A stretch of DNA of 64,000 nt from Leminorella grimontii ATCC 33999 = DSM 5078 (GTDB lineage Bacteria > Pseudomonadota > Gammaproteobacteria > Enterobacterales > Enterobacteriaceae), in NCBI RefSeq assembly GCF_000439085.1, contig NZ_AUUA01000005.1, forward strand, positions 62,001 through 126,000, in the 5' to 3' direction. This document shows positions 30,763 through 39,655 of this stretch, piece by piece. Each line of letters begins with the position of its first letter. Within the stretch, counting starts at the first letter, position 1. The notes beneath the pieces are model-generated. The model did no database searches and was not told the DNA's origin. It was given only the letters and a program-made list of their open reading frames with translations. The position numbers and the translations under genes were made by a program.

Positions 30763-32634
30763 TTACATCACCAGACGGCGAATGTCAGACATCGCGTTGT
30801 TGATGAAGCTGATGAAGCGAGCGCCGTCCGCCCCGTCGATCACGCGGTGATCGTAAGAGAGCGACAGAGGCAGCATCAGGCGAGGCGCGAACTCTTTGCC
30901 GTTCCAGACCGGCTTCATTGACGACTTGGAGACGCCAAGGATAGCGACTTCCGGCGCGTTGACGATCGGCGTAAACGCCGTACCGCCGATGCCGCCGAGG
31001 CTGGAAATGGTAAAGCATCCGCCCTGCATATCGCCAGCGGTCAGCTTGCCGGCGCGAGCCTTCTTGGAAATCTCTGCCAGTTCGCGAGACAGCTCAATAA
31101 TGCCCTTCTTGTTCACATCGCGGAATACCGGAACCACCAGACCATTAGGCGTATCAACCGCCACGCCGATGTTGATGTACTTCTTCATCGTCAGCTTCTG
31201 ACCGTCTTCAGACAGGGAGCTGTTGAACTTAGGCATCTCTTCCAGCGCTTTCGCAACTGCCTTCATGATGAAGACCAGCGGCGTGATTTTCACGTCCAGC
31301 TTTTTCTTCTCAGCTTCGGCGTTTTGCTGCTTACGGAAGGCTTCAACGTCGGTAATGTCCGTTTCGTCAAACTGCGTGACGTGCGGGATCATGACCCAGT
31401 TGCGGTGCAGGTTGGCGCCGGAGATCTTCTGAATGCGGCCCAGTTCGACCTCTTCCACTTCGCCAAACTTGCTGAAGTCCACCTTCGGCCATGGCAACAG
31501 GCCGGGCAGAGAGCCGCCGGTTGCTGCCTGAGCGCCCGATTCAGCGCGCTTAACGGCGTCTTTCACATAGGCCTGAACGTCTTCTTTCAGGATACGGCCC
31601 TTACGGCCTGTACCTTTTACCTTCGCCAGGTTAACGCCAAACTCGCGGGCCAGACGGCGGATAACCGGCGTAGCGTGCACGTAGGCATCGTTCTCGACAA
31701 AGTCGCCGCCGGCAGAGGCAGCCGGTGCAGCGGCAGGCTTAGCGGCCTGAACCGGCGCAGCGGGGGCTGGGCTGGCGGCAGGCGCCGGTGCGCTGGCAGC
31801 AGGTGCGCCGCCGGCCACTTCAAAGGTCATAATCAGCGTACCGGTAGACACCTTACTGCCCACCTGCACTTTGATTTCTTTAACCACGCCGGCAAACGGC
31901 GCAGGCACTTCCATAGAGGCCTTGTCGCCCTCTACCGTGATAAGAGACTGTTCCGCTTCGATCTTATCGCCAACCTTCACCAGCACTTCGGTAACTTCAA
32001 CCTCATCGCCGCCGATGTCAGGTACCTGAACGTCTTTCACAGAAGACGCCGCAGGAGCCGCAGGTGCAGCAGCGGCTGGCGCACTGGAGGCTACGGGCGC
32101 GCCGCCGGCCACTTCAAAGGTCATAATCAGCGTACCGGTAGACACCTTACTGCCCACCTGCACTTTGATTTCTTTAACCACGCCGGCAAACGGCGCGGGC
32201 ACTTCCATAGAGGCCTTATCGCCTTCTACGGTAATCAGCGACTGTTCGGCTTCGACCTTATCGCCCACTTTAACCAGCACTTCAGTGACTTCAACTTCGT
32301 CGCCGCCGATATCCGGCACCTGAACATCCTTCACTGCGGAAGCGGCTGGCGCGGCAGCGGCAGGAGCCTCAGCGGGAGCAGAAGCCGCAGGGGCCTCTGC
32401 GCCAGCGGCGTCGAAAATCATAATCAGAGAACCGGTAGCCACTTTACTGCCTACCTGCACTTTGATTTCTTTAACCACGCCGGCCTGCGGGGAAGGGACT
32501 TCCATAGAAGCCTTATCGCCTTCTACGGTAATCAGCGACTGTTCGGCCTCGACCTTATCGCCAACTTTGACCAGAAGTTCGGTGACTTCCACCTCATCCG
32601 CGCCAATGTCCGGCACTTTAATTTCAATCGTCAT
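30763..32634 (-). CDS. aceF: Pyruvate dehydrogenase E2, dihydrolipoamide acetyltransferase AceF
   Basis: AceF forms the core of the pyruvate dehydrogenase complex and transfers the acetyl group from lipoamide to CoA. The 623 residues comprise three lipoyl domains with lipoylated Lys41, Lys140 and Lys238, each in [11 protein letters not shown]. They are joined by long alanine/proline linkers. A peripheral-subunit-binding domain follows at about 318-355 ([17 protein letters not shown]), then the acetyltransferase domain with catalytic His in [14 protein letters not shown] near the end. Lipoyl domains 2 and 3 are almost identical. It follows aceE after 25 bp in the pdhR-aceE-aceF unit. Confidence 0.97.
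   Translation of the reverse strand: MTIEIKVPDIGADEVEVTELLVKVGDKVEAEQSLITVEGDKASMEVPSPQAGVVKEIKVQVGSKVATGSLIMIFDAAGAEAPAASAPAEAPAAAAPAASAVKDVQVPDIGGDEVEVTEVLVKVGDKVEAEQSLITVEGDKASMEVPAPFAGVVKEIKVQVGSKVSTGTLIMTFEVAGGAPVASSAPAAAAPAAPAASSVKDVQVPDIGGDEVEVTEVLVKVGDKIEAEQSLITVEGDKASMEVPAPFAGVVKEIKVQVGSKVSTGTLIMTFEVAGGAPAASAPAPAASPAPAAPVQAAKPAAAPAASAGGDFVENDAYVHATPVIRRLAREFGVNLAKVKGTGRKGRILKEDVQAYVKDAVKRAESGAQAATGGSLPGLLPWPKVDFSKFGEVEEVELGRIQKISGANLHRNWVMIPHVTQFDETDITDVEAFRKQQNAEAEKKKLDVKITPLVFIMKAVAKALEEMPKFNSSLSEDGQKLTMKKYINIGVAVDTPNGLVVPVFRDVNKKGIIELSRELAEISKKARAGKLTAGDMQGGCFTISSLGGIGGTAFTPIVNAPEVAILGVSKSSMKPVWNGKEFAPRLMLPLSLSYDHRVIDGADGARFISFINNAMSDIRRLVM
31801..32328 (-). repeat. Near-identical lipoyl domains 2 and 3 in aceF
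   Basis: Residues 103-180 (DNA 32095-32328) and 201-278 (DNA 31801-32034) agree at 77 of 78 positions; the only change is Val127 against Ile225. Domain 1 is clearly more different ([19 protein letters not shown]). The alanine-rich linkers are repetitive too. Confidence 0.9.
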
Positions 32635-32659
32635 TTGTTCTACCTCTTATACGGGACGC

Positions 32660-35329
32660 TTATGCCAGACGCGGGTTAACTTTATCAGCGTCGATACCGA
32701 ACTTGGCAATCGCTTCGGCTACGGCATCCGCCTTCACTTCGCCACGCTTGGCCAGTTCACCCAGCGCCGCAACGACGACGTAGGAGGCGTCCACTTCGAA
32801 GTGGTGACGCAGGTTTTCGCGGCTGTCAGAACGGCCAAAGCCGTCGGTGCCCAGTACGCGGAATTCGCTGGCGGGGATAAAGTTACGGATCTGCTCAGCA
32901 AACAGCTTCATGTAGTCGGTAGAAGCCACCGCCGGCGCGTCGTTCATCACTTGAGCAACGTAAGGCACGCGCGGAGTTTCCAGCGGATGCAGCATGTTCC
33001 AACGTTCGCAGTCCTGACCGTCGCGGGCCAGTTCGGTGAAGGAGGTCACGCTGTAAACGTCAGACGTCACGCCGTAATCTTTCGCCAGAATCTGTGCTGC
33101 TTCGCGAACGTGCGGCAGGATTGAGCCAGAACCCATCAGCTGTACGCGACCGCGGCCGCCTTCGGCGTTTACCGTCTCCAGCTTGTAGATACCCTTACGG
33201 ATACCCTCTTCTACGCCTTCCGGCATGGCCGGCATGTGGTAGTTTTCGTTCAGCGTGGTGATGTAGTAGTAAACGTTCTCCTGGTTGCCGTACATGCGCT
33301 GCAGGCCGTCGTGCATAATCACGGCGACTTCATACGCGTAGGTCGGGTCGTAGGAGATACAGTTCGGGATCGTCAGCGACTGAATGTGGCTGTGGCCGTC
33401 TTCATGTTGCAAACCTTCGCCGTTCAGCGTCGTACGGCCGGAGGTGCCGCCGATAAGGAAGCCGCGCGCCTGCTGGTCGCCCGCCGCCCAGCACAGATCG
33501 CCGATGCGTTGGAAGCCGAACATGGAGTAGTAGATGTAGAACGGGATCATCGGGAAGTCGTTGGTGCTGTATGACGTCGCAGCGGCCAACCAGGACGCGC
33601 CTGCGCCCAGCTCGTTGATGCCTTCTTGAAGGATTTGTCCCTTCTCGTCTTCTTTATAGTAGGCAACCTGCTCGCGGTCCTGCGGTATGTACTGCTGACC
33701 TTTCGGGCTGTAGATGCCGATCTGACGGAACAGGCCTTCCATACCGAACGTACGGGCTTCGTCCGCCAGAATCGGCACCAAACGAGGTCCGATAGAGGCG
33801 TCTTTCAGCATCACGTTCAGCGCGCGAACGAAGGCGATGGTGGTAGAAATTTCTTTGTTCTGCTCTTCCAGCAGCGCGCTGAACTCGCTCAACGGCGGAA
33901 TGGTCAACGGCTGGGTGAAGTTCGGCAGGCGAGTAGGCACGTAGCCCTGCAGCGCGCTGCGGCGTTCGTGCAGATACTTGTACTCTTCGGAATCTTTATC
34001 CAGAGAAATGAACGGCAGTTTTTCAATGTCCGCATCGGCAACCGGTACGTTGAAGCGATCGCGGAACAGGCGTACGCCGTCCATGTTCATCTTCTTGACC
34101 TGGTGAGCGATATTTTTGCCTTCGGCGGTGTCGCCCATGCCGTAACCCTTGATGGTGTGAGCCAGGATCACGGTCGGCTTGCCTTGGGTTTCCTGCGCTT
34201 TCTTCAGCGCAGCGTAGACTTTTCTCGGATCGTGGCCGCCGCGGTTCAGCGCCCAAATTTCGTCGTCGGTCATATCTTTAACCAGCGCAGCCGTTTCCGG
34301 GAAGCGGCCAAAGAAGTGCTCACGCACGTAAGCGCCGTTTTTGGACTTAAAGGTCTGATAGTCGCCGTCGACGGTTTCGTTCATCAATTGAATCAGCTTG
34401 CCGGTGGTGTCTTTCTTCAGCAGCTCATCCCAGCGGTTGCCCCACATAACCTTGATAACGTCCCAGCCGGCGCCTTTGAAAATGCCTTCCAGTTCGTTAA
34501 CGATCTTGCCGTTACCGGTGACCGGGCCGTCCAGACGCTGCAGGTTACAGTTGATGATGAACACCAGATTGTCCAGCTTTTCGCGGGTCGCCACGGTGAT
34601 GGCGCCTTTGGATTCCGGCTCGTCCATCTCGCCGTCGCCGAGGAACGCGTAAACGGTTTGTGCAGAGGTGTCCTTCAGGCCGCGGTTATGCAGATACTTA
34701 AGGAAGCGCGCCTGATAGATGGCCGCCATCGGGCCAAGGCCCATAGAGACGGTCGGGAACTGCCAGAATTCCGGCATCAGCTTCGGATGCGGATAGGAAG
34801 AAAGACCGTTGCCGTGAACTTCCTGACGGAAGTTGTTCATTTGGTCTTCGGTTAAGCGGCCTTCAACGAAGGCGCGAGCATAGATCCCCGGAGAGATGTG
34901 GCCCTGGAAGTAAACCAGGTCGCCGCCGTCTTTCGCATTGCGCGCGCGGAAGAAGTGGTTGAAGCACACTTCGTAAATCGTCGCGGAGGACTGGAAAGAA
35001 GCCATGTGCCCACCGAGCTCCAGATCCTTTTTAGACGCGCGCAGCACGGTCATAACGGCGTTCCAACGGATAATAGAACGAATGCGGCGTTCCAGATCGA
35101 GGTTGCCCGGATAGGCCGGCTCTTCCGACGTAGGAATAGTGTTAATGTAGTCAGTAACGAGTGACGAACCTGTAGGCAGGTTGACGCCCGCCTGACGCGC
35201 AGAGGACAAAACCTTATCGATCAGGTATTGAGCGCGCTCAACGCCTTCTTCACGGATGACCGATTCGATCGCCTGCAACCAATCGCGGGTTTCAATCGGA
35301 TCCACGTCTTGATTTACAATTTCCGACAT
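32660..35329 (-). CDS. aceE: Pyruvate dehydrogenase E1 component AceE
   Basis: AceE is the homodimeric thiamine-diphosphate-dependent E1 that decarboxylates pyruvate and acetylates the lipoyl groups of AceF. The 889 residues compare with 887 in E. coli. The thiamine-diphosphate motif begins GDGEMDEPESKGA and ends in the IINCNLQRLDGPVTGN region. Other family blocks are NDFPMIPFYIYYSMFGFQRIGDL and GGTSGRTTLNGEGLQHEDGHS. It lies 106 bp downstream of pdhR and 25 bp upstream of aceF, so expression should follow the PdhR-controlled promoter. Confidence 0.97.
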   Translation of the reverse strand: MSEIVNQDVDPIETRDWLQAIESVIREEGVERAQYLIDKVLSSARQAGVNLPTGSSLVTDYINTIPTSEEPAYPGNLDLERRIRSIIRWNAVMTVLRASKKDLELGGHMASFQSSATIYEVCFNHFFRARNAKDGGDLVYFQGHISPGIYARAFVEGRLTEDQMNNFRQEVHGNGLSSYPHPKLMPEFWQFPTVSMGLGPMAAIYQARFLKYLHNRGLKDTSAQTVYAFLGDGEMDEPESKGAITVATREKLDNLVFIINCNLQRLDGPVTGNGKIVNELEGIFKGAGWDVIKVMWGNRWDELLKKDTTGKLIQLMNETVDGDYQTFKSKNGAYVREHFFGRFPETAALVKDMTDDEIWALNRGGHDPRKVYAALKKAQETQGKPTVILAHTIKGYGMGDTAEGKNIAHQVKKMNMDGVRLFRDRFNVPVADADIEKLPFISLDKDSEEYKYLHERRSALQGYVPTRLPNFTQPLTIPPLSEFSALLEEQNKEISTTIAFVRALNVMLKDASIGPRLVPILADEARTFGMEGLFRQIGIYSPKGQQYIPQDREQVAYYKEDEKGQILQEGINELGAGASWLAAATSYSTNDFPMIPFYIYYSMFGFQRIGDLCWAAGDQQARGFLIGGTSGRTTLNGEGLQHEDGHSHIQSLTIPNCISYDPTYAYEVAVIMHDGLQRMYGNQENVYYYITTLNENYHMPAMPEGVEEGIRKGIYKLETVNAEGGRGRVQLMGSGSILPHVREAAQILAKDYGVTSDVYSVTSFTELARDGQDCERWNMLHPLETPRVPYVAQVMNDAPAVASTDYMKLFAEQIRNFIPASEFRVLGTDGFGRSDSRENLRHHFEVDASYVVVAALGELAKRGEVKADAVAEAIAKFGIDADKVNPRLA

Positions 35330-35435
35330 GGTGGTTTCCTTATTCTATCTTTACGTTGTTGGTCAAAGCCTGTCTTAATAACGTCTTTGGCATTTCGCCG
35401 GCAAACGCCATTAAGACAGGCTCGGTGGTTAAGTG

Positions 35436-36197
35436 CTAATCCTTACGCTGTAAAAGCCGCAGCGATCGCTCGCGACGGCTGTGCTCTCTGTCGAGCTCTA
35501 ACAGCACTTCCTCAATAAAGGCCAAATGTCGATGCGACGCCGCCCTCGCCTTTTCCGGCTCGCGGGCTACGATGGCTTCGAAGATATCAGCCCTGTGGTT
35601 ACTTACTCTTTCCAGCATCTCGCGACGGGAGTAGAGCAAATCAAAATTCTGACGGACGTTTTGTTCAAGCATGGGAGCCATGCAGCGCAGCAGGTGCAAA
35701 AGAACGACGTTGTGACTGGCTTCGGTGACGGCGGTCTGATAGTGCATCACCGCGTCAGCTTCCTGCTGCCGGTCTCCAGAGGCCTGTGCGACTTCGATCT
35801 GTTGGTGATATTGGCGAATGCGCAGAAAATCCTCATCAGTCCCCCGCAGCGCCGCGTAGTAAGCAGCAATGCCTTCCAGCGCGTGACGCGTTTCCAACAG
35901 GTCGAACTGGGATTCGGGGTGATCGGCCAACAGCTCGCTGAGCGGGTCGGTGAGGCTCTGCCAAAGGTTGGTCTGAACGAACGTTCCTCCGCCCTGACGG
36001 CGGTAAAGCAGGCCCTTGCCTTCCAGGCGTTGAATCGCCTCTCTGAGCGAAGGCCGGGATACGTCGAACTGTTTGGCAAGCTCGCGTTCAGGAAGCAGTT
36101 TTTCTCCGGGGCGCAGGGTCCCTTCAAGGATCAGCGTTTCAAGCTGCCGTTCAATGGCGTCAGATAGCTTGGGTTGACGAACCTTGTTATAGACCAT
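35436..36197 (-). CDS. pdhR: Pyruvate-responsive repressor PdhR
   Basis: PdhR is a GntR/FadR-type regulator that represses its own operon until pyruvate releases it. The 253 residues carry an N-terminal winged helix ([25 protein letters not shown], then [27 protein letters not shown]). A C-terminal FCD ligand domain contains [24 protein letters not shown] and [15 protein letters not shown]. It is the promoter-proximal gene of pdhR-aceE-aceF(-lpdA). A perfect operator lies 26 bp upstream of the ATG. Confidence 0.97.
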   Translation of the reverse strand: MVYNKVRQPKLSDAIERQLETLILEGTLRPGEKLLPERELAKQFDVSRPSLREAIQRLEGKGLLYRRQGGGTFVQTNLWQSLTDPLSELLADHPESQFDLLETRHALEGIAAYYAALRGTDEDFLRIRQYHQQIEVAQASGDRQQEADAVMHYQTAVTEASHNVVLLHLLRCMAPMLEQNVRQNFDLLYSRREMLERVSNHRADIFEAIVAREPEKARAASHRHLAFIEEVLLELDREHSRRERSLRLLQRKD

Positions 36198-36999
36198 AGT
36201 GCGTTAAAATGCCTCGGAGTAAATTGGTATTACCAATATCAAAAGCGCGCGGCTAAAGTAACAAAATATTCACCTTTTGTCTATACGGCCTTTGATCAAA
36301 GTCATGAAATAACGCCTATCGCTCTGATATATGGCAAATATCGTTAGCTTTCATACTACTAACGAGGTAATGGCGATTCGACCTGGCATAGATAAATTTA
36401 ACATTTTTTAAACGAATAAAAAGTAGAACTGAAGCGGGTCAGCAGACCAATTGATGAATAAGAATTCAAAATAATCGGATTTTATTTCACGCCAGTGAAG
36501 GCAGGATAAACTAAGGAAAGGCTGATGGCGTTCCAAAAATGACGATAAAAATCTGTGAAAATGCCTAACACGCGGCCCCTCTTCCCCTCAAAACGACCTC
36601 CCGCCAGCGACGGATACGACCTGCTGTTTAAAGCATAGCCGCCACCGTTCAATCGGGCCAACGGTTATAGACATTCAATACGGATAAAAGGACGTCACCT
36701 GATACCGCAAAGAAGACGAAAAAGAAATCAGCGCATTGAAAAATAAATAATTTTACAAAAACCGTACGGTATTAATGACACAAAACAGAGAGGCAGCGCA
36801 GATTAGAAACAGAAAAAGAATGCAAACGTCGACATTTACCACTATTCTTGCCGCTCTGGTAGGGTTCAGCCAAAAATGTTTTATCTGTAGCCGTACAGAT
36901 TTCATTACATGCAGAACTGTATTACTAAAAAACGGCAACATTCGGCCAGAAGCCATACATCGTAAACGTTGCGACATCGCAGGTGAGGAAAAAATAATA
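36198..36999. other. Long divergent gap between pdhR and aroP
   Basis: This 802-bp gap carries the PdhR operator at its left end and should hold the pdh and aroP promoters. A perfect inverted repeat, ATCTGTA-GCCG-TACAGAT, lies at 36883-36900, about 100 bp before aroP, and a 10-bp palindrome ACCGTACGGT at 36761-36770. No standard TyrR box (TGTAAA-N6-TTTACA) is seen. The frame of aroP is open upstream to 36775, but that stretch lacks a ribosome site and homology, and I regard it as non-coding. Confidence 0.55.
36223..36237. promoter_or_regulatory. PdhR operator
   Basis: ATTGGTATTACCAAT matches the known PdhR consensus ATTGGT-N3-ACCAAT exactly and sits 26 bp upstream of the pdhR start. This location permits autorepression of the whole pdh operon. 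Confidence 0.88.
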
Positions 37000-38343
37000 A
37001 TGAGTGACCAGCTCAAACGCGGCCTTAAAAACCGCCATATTCAGCTTATTGCTCTGGGCGGCGCGGTGGGAACCGGCCTGTTTCTCGGCAGCGCTCAAAC
37101 TATCAGCATGGCGGGCCCCTCCGTCATACTCGGCTACGCTATCGGCGGCATTATTGCCTTTCTCATCATGCGCCAACTGGGCGAGATGATCACCGAAGAG
37201 CCCGTCGCAGGCACCTTCAGCCACTTCTCCTATAAATACTGGGGACCGTTCGCCGGCTTTCTTTCCGGCTGGAACTACTGGATGCTGTTTGTGTTGGTCA
37301 GCATGGCCGAGTTGACCGCCGTTGGGGAATATATCCAATTTTGGTGGCCGGAAATCCCAACCTGGGCTTCCGCCGCTTTTTTCTTTGTGCTGATTAATCT
37401 GGTCAATCTGGCTAACGTCAAGATATACGGCGAAATGGAGTTCTGGTTCGCCATTATTAAAGTCGCTGCCATTATCGGCATGATTATCTTCGGTTCCTAT
37501 CTGTTAATCAGCGGCAATGGGGGTCCAGACGCCGGGCTCCATAACCTATGGTCTCAAGGTGGGTTCATGCCCTTTGGATTTAAAGGGCTTATTATGGCAA
37601 CCGCTATCATAATGTTCTCTTTTGGAGGCTTAGAGCTTATCGGTATTACCGCAGCTGAAGCCGATAATCCGGAAAAGACCATCCCTAAAGCTATCAATCA
37701 GGTGCTATACCGTATCCTTATTTTCTATATTGGCTCATTGGTGGTTCTGCTTTCTCTTTATCCGTGGACCAAGGTAGTTCAAGGTGAAAGCCCATTCGTT
37801 ATGATTTTTCATTCTCGAGACAATATGGAAGCCGTGACTATGGTGCTATACGTCGTTGTACTGACGGCGGCGCTATCGGTCTACAATAGCTGCGTATACA
37901 GCAATAGCCGAATGCTTTACGGGCTGGCATTGCAAAAGAATGCACCGCGCATGCTGGCCAAAACCAGTAAGAATGGCGTACCGGTCAACTCCATTCTATT
38001 TTCCAGCTCTGTGGCGGCAATCGGTATCGTCATTAACTACCTCATACCGGAAGAGGCGCTCGGCATCCTGATGTCGCTAGTAGTATCCAGCATCGTAATC
38101 AACTGGGTCATGATAAGCCTGTCGCACCTGAAGTTCCGCGCGGCTAAGGACAAAGAGGGCGTGACGCCGAAGTTTAAAGCCATTTGGTCGCCCTTTAGCA
38201 ACTACCTTTGCCTGCTGTTCCTGACCGGCGTGCTGGTGATTATGTACATGACGCCGGGGATCAGAATCTCCGTACTGCTTATCCCAGTTTGGCTGTTGAT
38301 ACTGGCAATTGGCTATGCGGTAACTCGCAAAACCGTTCGCTAG
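37000..38343 (+). CDS. aroP: Aromatic amino acid permease AroP
   Basis: AroP is an inner-membrane proton symporter of the APC family for phenylalanine, tyrosine and tryptophan. The start is the ATG at 37000, preceded by AGGTGAGG, giving 447 residues that begin MSDQLKRGLKNRHIQLIALGG as in the family. Twelve hydrophobic segments are apparent. Hallmarks are GGAVGTGLFLGSA, the early MRQLGEMITEEPVAGTFSHF, SFGGLELIGITAAEADNPEKTIPKA and ALSVYNSCVYSNSRMLYGLA. The last motif is shared with PheP, but position beside pdhR and overall similarity favour AroP. It is convergent with ampD; ampE, which separates them in E. coli, is missing. Confidence 0.93.
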   Translation: MSDQLKRGLKNRHIQLIALGGAVGTGLFLGSAQTISMAGPSVILGYAIGGIIAFLIMRQLGEMITEEPVAGTFSHFSYKYWGPFAGFLSGWNYWMLFVLVSMAELTAVGEYIQFWWPEIPTWASAAFFFVLINLVNLANVKIYGEMEFWFAIIKVAAIIGMIIFGSYLLISGNGGPDAGLHNLWSQGGFMPFGFKGLIMATAIIMFSFGGLELIGITAAEADNPEKTIPKAINQVLYRILIFYIGSLVVLLSLYPWTKVVQGESPFVMIFHSRDNMEAVTMVLYVVVLTAALSVYNSCVYSNSRMLYGLALQKNAPRMLAKTSKNGVPVNSILFSSSVAAIGIVINYLIPEEALGILMSLVVSSIVINWVMISLSHLKFRAAKDKEGVTPKFKAIWSPFSNYLCLLFLTGVLVIMYMTPGIRISVLLIPVWLLILAIGYAVTRKTVR

Positions 38344-38370
38344 CGTTTCTTTTAATTATCCCGTTGGATT

Positions 38371-38394
38371 GTCCCGCAGATCGACCTGCGGGAC
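38371..38394. terminator. Strong hairpin between aroP and ampD
   Basis: GTCCCGCAG and CTGCGGGAC form a perfect 9-bp stem with a six-base loop in the 71-bp space between the two convergent stops. There is no T tract on either side, so it may be a weak or Rho-assisted terminator or a 3' stabiliser. Confidence 0.5.
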
Positions 38395-38414
38395 GTCTGT
38401 CTGCAATATTCCCG

Positions 38415-38957
38415 CTATTTCCCTATCAGACTACGGTAACGGTCCCAATAAAAATGCGGCCCTGGATCGGTCTTTCGCCCCGGCGCGATGTCGCTGTGCC
38501 CCCGAATCCTCTCAGGCGTAATGGGATAATTCGCCACTAGCAGCTCCGTCACCCGAGCGAGCTGGCGGTATTGCTCGTCGGTAAAGTCCGCCGTGTCGGT
38601 ACCTTCCAGCTCGATACCAATAGAAAAGTCATTGCAGCGTTCCCGTCCTTCAAAGATGGAAACGCCCGCGTGCCAAGCCCTCTTATCAAAAGGCACGTAT
38701 TGGACGACTTCGCCGTCGCGCCGAATCAGGCAGTGGGCCGAAACCCGCAGGTGATGGATTTCGGCAAAGTAAGGATGTTCATTCGGATCTAGCGTGCCGG
38801 TAAACAGCCTGTCTATATACGGGCCGCCAAATTCCCCCGGGGGCAGACTAATATTGTGCACCACCAGCAGCGAGGGGATTTCGCCTTCCGGCCTCTCGTC
38901 AAAATGGGGCGACGGCACGCGCGTTGCCTCGTCAATCCAACCGTCCGTCAACTTCAT
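38415..38957 (-). CDS. ampD: 1,6-anhydro-N-acetylmuramyl-L-alanine amidase AmpD
   Basis: AmpD is a cytoplasmic zinc amidase that cleaves the peptide from anhydro-muropeptides during cell-wall recycling; its loss derepresses AmpC in species that have ampR-ampC. The length of 180 residues is normal. Zinc ligands are visible in LLVVHNISLPPGEFGG and in RGHSDIAPGRKTDPGPHF (His and Asp), and the substrate region in SAHCLIRRDGEVVQYVPFDKRAWHAG. In E. coli ampE follows in an operon; here the gene ends 71 bp from aroP and ampE is absent. Nor is nadC present on its upstream side. Confidence 0.96.
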   Translation of the reverse strand: MKLTDGWIDEATRVPSPHFDERPEGEIPSLLVVHNISLPPGEFGGPYIDRLFTGTLDPNEHPYFAEIHHLRVSAHCLIRRDGEVVQYVPFDKRAWHAGVSIFEGRERCNDFSIGIELEGTDTADFTDEQYRQLARVTELLVANYPITPERIRGHSDIAPGRKTDPGPHFYWDRYRSLIGK

Positions 38958-39205
38958 ACTTCCCGATATCCCCTTCTTTATAAAATCTGCGTTCGATTAT
39001 AAGGCCCGCCGCTGCGACTGCGTAGCCGTTTCCTTCATTTATGGAAATAATGCGCGCCCTCTTCCAGCTTTCCGTGCAACGCTGAACCCTCGAGAGAAAC
39101 ACTTCACGCCTTATTCCATAACGCCCAATCCGCTCTTTTTCATCTGATTCTTTCAACGCATCGTTATCTTCGCCATAGGGCTAAACCACTTACAGGAGCG
39201 ACGTT

Positions 39206-39655
39206 ATGAATACACAGGCCGGATTTACTCTGTTTGAACTGATGATAGCCATCGCCATCATCGCCATTTTGACCGCTGTCGGTATCCCTGCCTATCAGGG
39301 CTACATCCAGAAGGCGGCATTGACCGATATGCTACAGGCCATGGTGCCCTATAAAACCGCGGTTGAACTCTGTGCGTTGGAAAAAGGCGAACTTAGCGCT
39401 TGCCAACAGGGAAGCGCCGGGATCCCCGCAGGCAAAACCACCCGCTATGTATCACAAATCAGCGTCACCGCCGGTGCGATCGCGCTGGTGGGCCAAAATG
39501 CGCTGCAGGGGCTTACCGTTACGCTGACGCCCACGCTGGACGAAGCCTCTGGCGACCTCCAGTGGCAAAAAGCGTGCAGCAGCAACCGGCAAAACGATGG
39601 GCGAATAGACGCCTGCAACGACGTATTTCGCTTCGGCAATGAGGCGAATCCATGA
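39206..39655 (+). CDS. ppdD: Type IV prepilin PpdD (PilA-like)
   Basis: PpdD is the major type IV pilin. The leader is MNTQAG, and cleavage and N-methylation at FTLFELMIAIAIIAILTAVG are expected, with the invariant Glu at +5. The 149 residues match enterobacterial PpdD, with the conserved YQGYIQKAALTDMLQAMVPYKTAVELC and a C-terminal disulfide pair (Cys in WQKACSS and DACNDVF). It is the first gene of ppdD-hofB-hofC, with ATGA overlap to hofB. The prepilin peptidase pilD is nearby at 49.6 kb. Confidence 0.95.
   Translation: MNTQAGFTLFELMIAIAIIAILTAVGIPAYQGYIQKAALTDMLQAMVPYKTAVELCALEKGELSACQQGSAGIPAGKTTRYVSQISVTAGAIALVGQNALQGLTVTLTPTLDEASGDLQWQKACSSNRQNDGRIDACNDVFRFGNEANP

Noticed and set aside
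31324-34855. Long open frames on the strand opposite aceF and aceE
   Set aside because: They mirror the codon bias of GC-rich third positions in highly expressed genes and have no ribosome sites or family resemblance.
36961-36980. CGTAAACGTTGCGACA considered as a TyrR box before aroP
   Set aside because: It matches just one half of TGTAAA-N6-TTTACA well and so was not called.
36775-36999. In-frame upstream extension of aroP starting at an ATG at 36775
   Set aside because: It lacks a ribosome site and any resemblance to the AroP family; the ATG at 37000 has AGGTGAGG and the canonical N-terminus.
38932-39156. Leftward 74-codon frame upstream of ampD as a possible nadC remnant
   Set aside because: It has no similarity to NadC and overlaps the ampD start; nadC would also be on the other strand.
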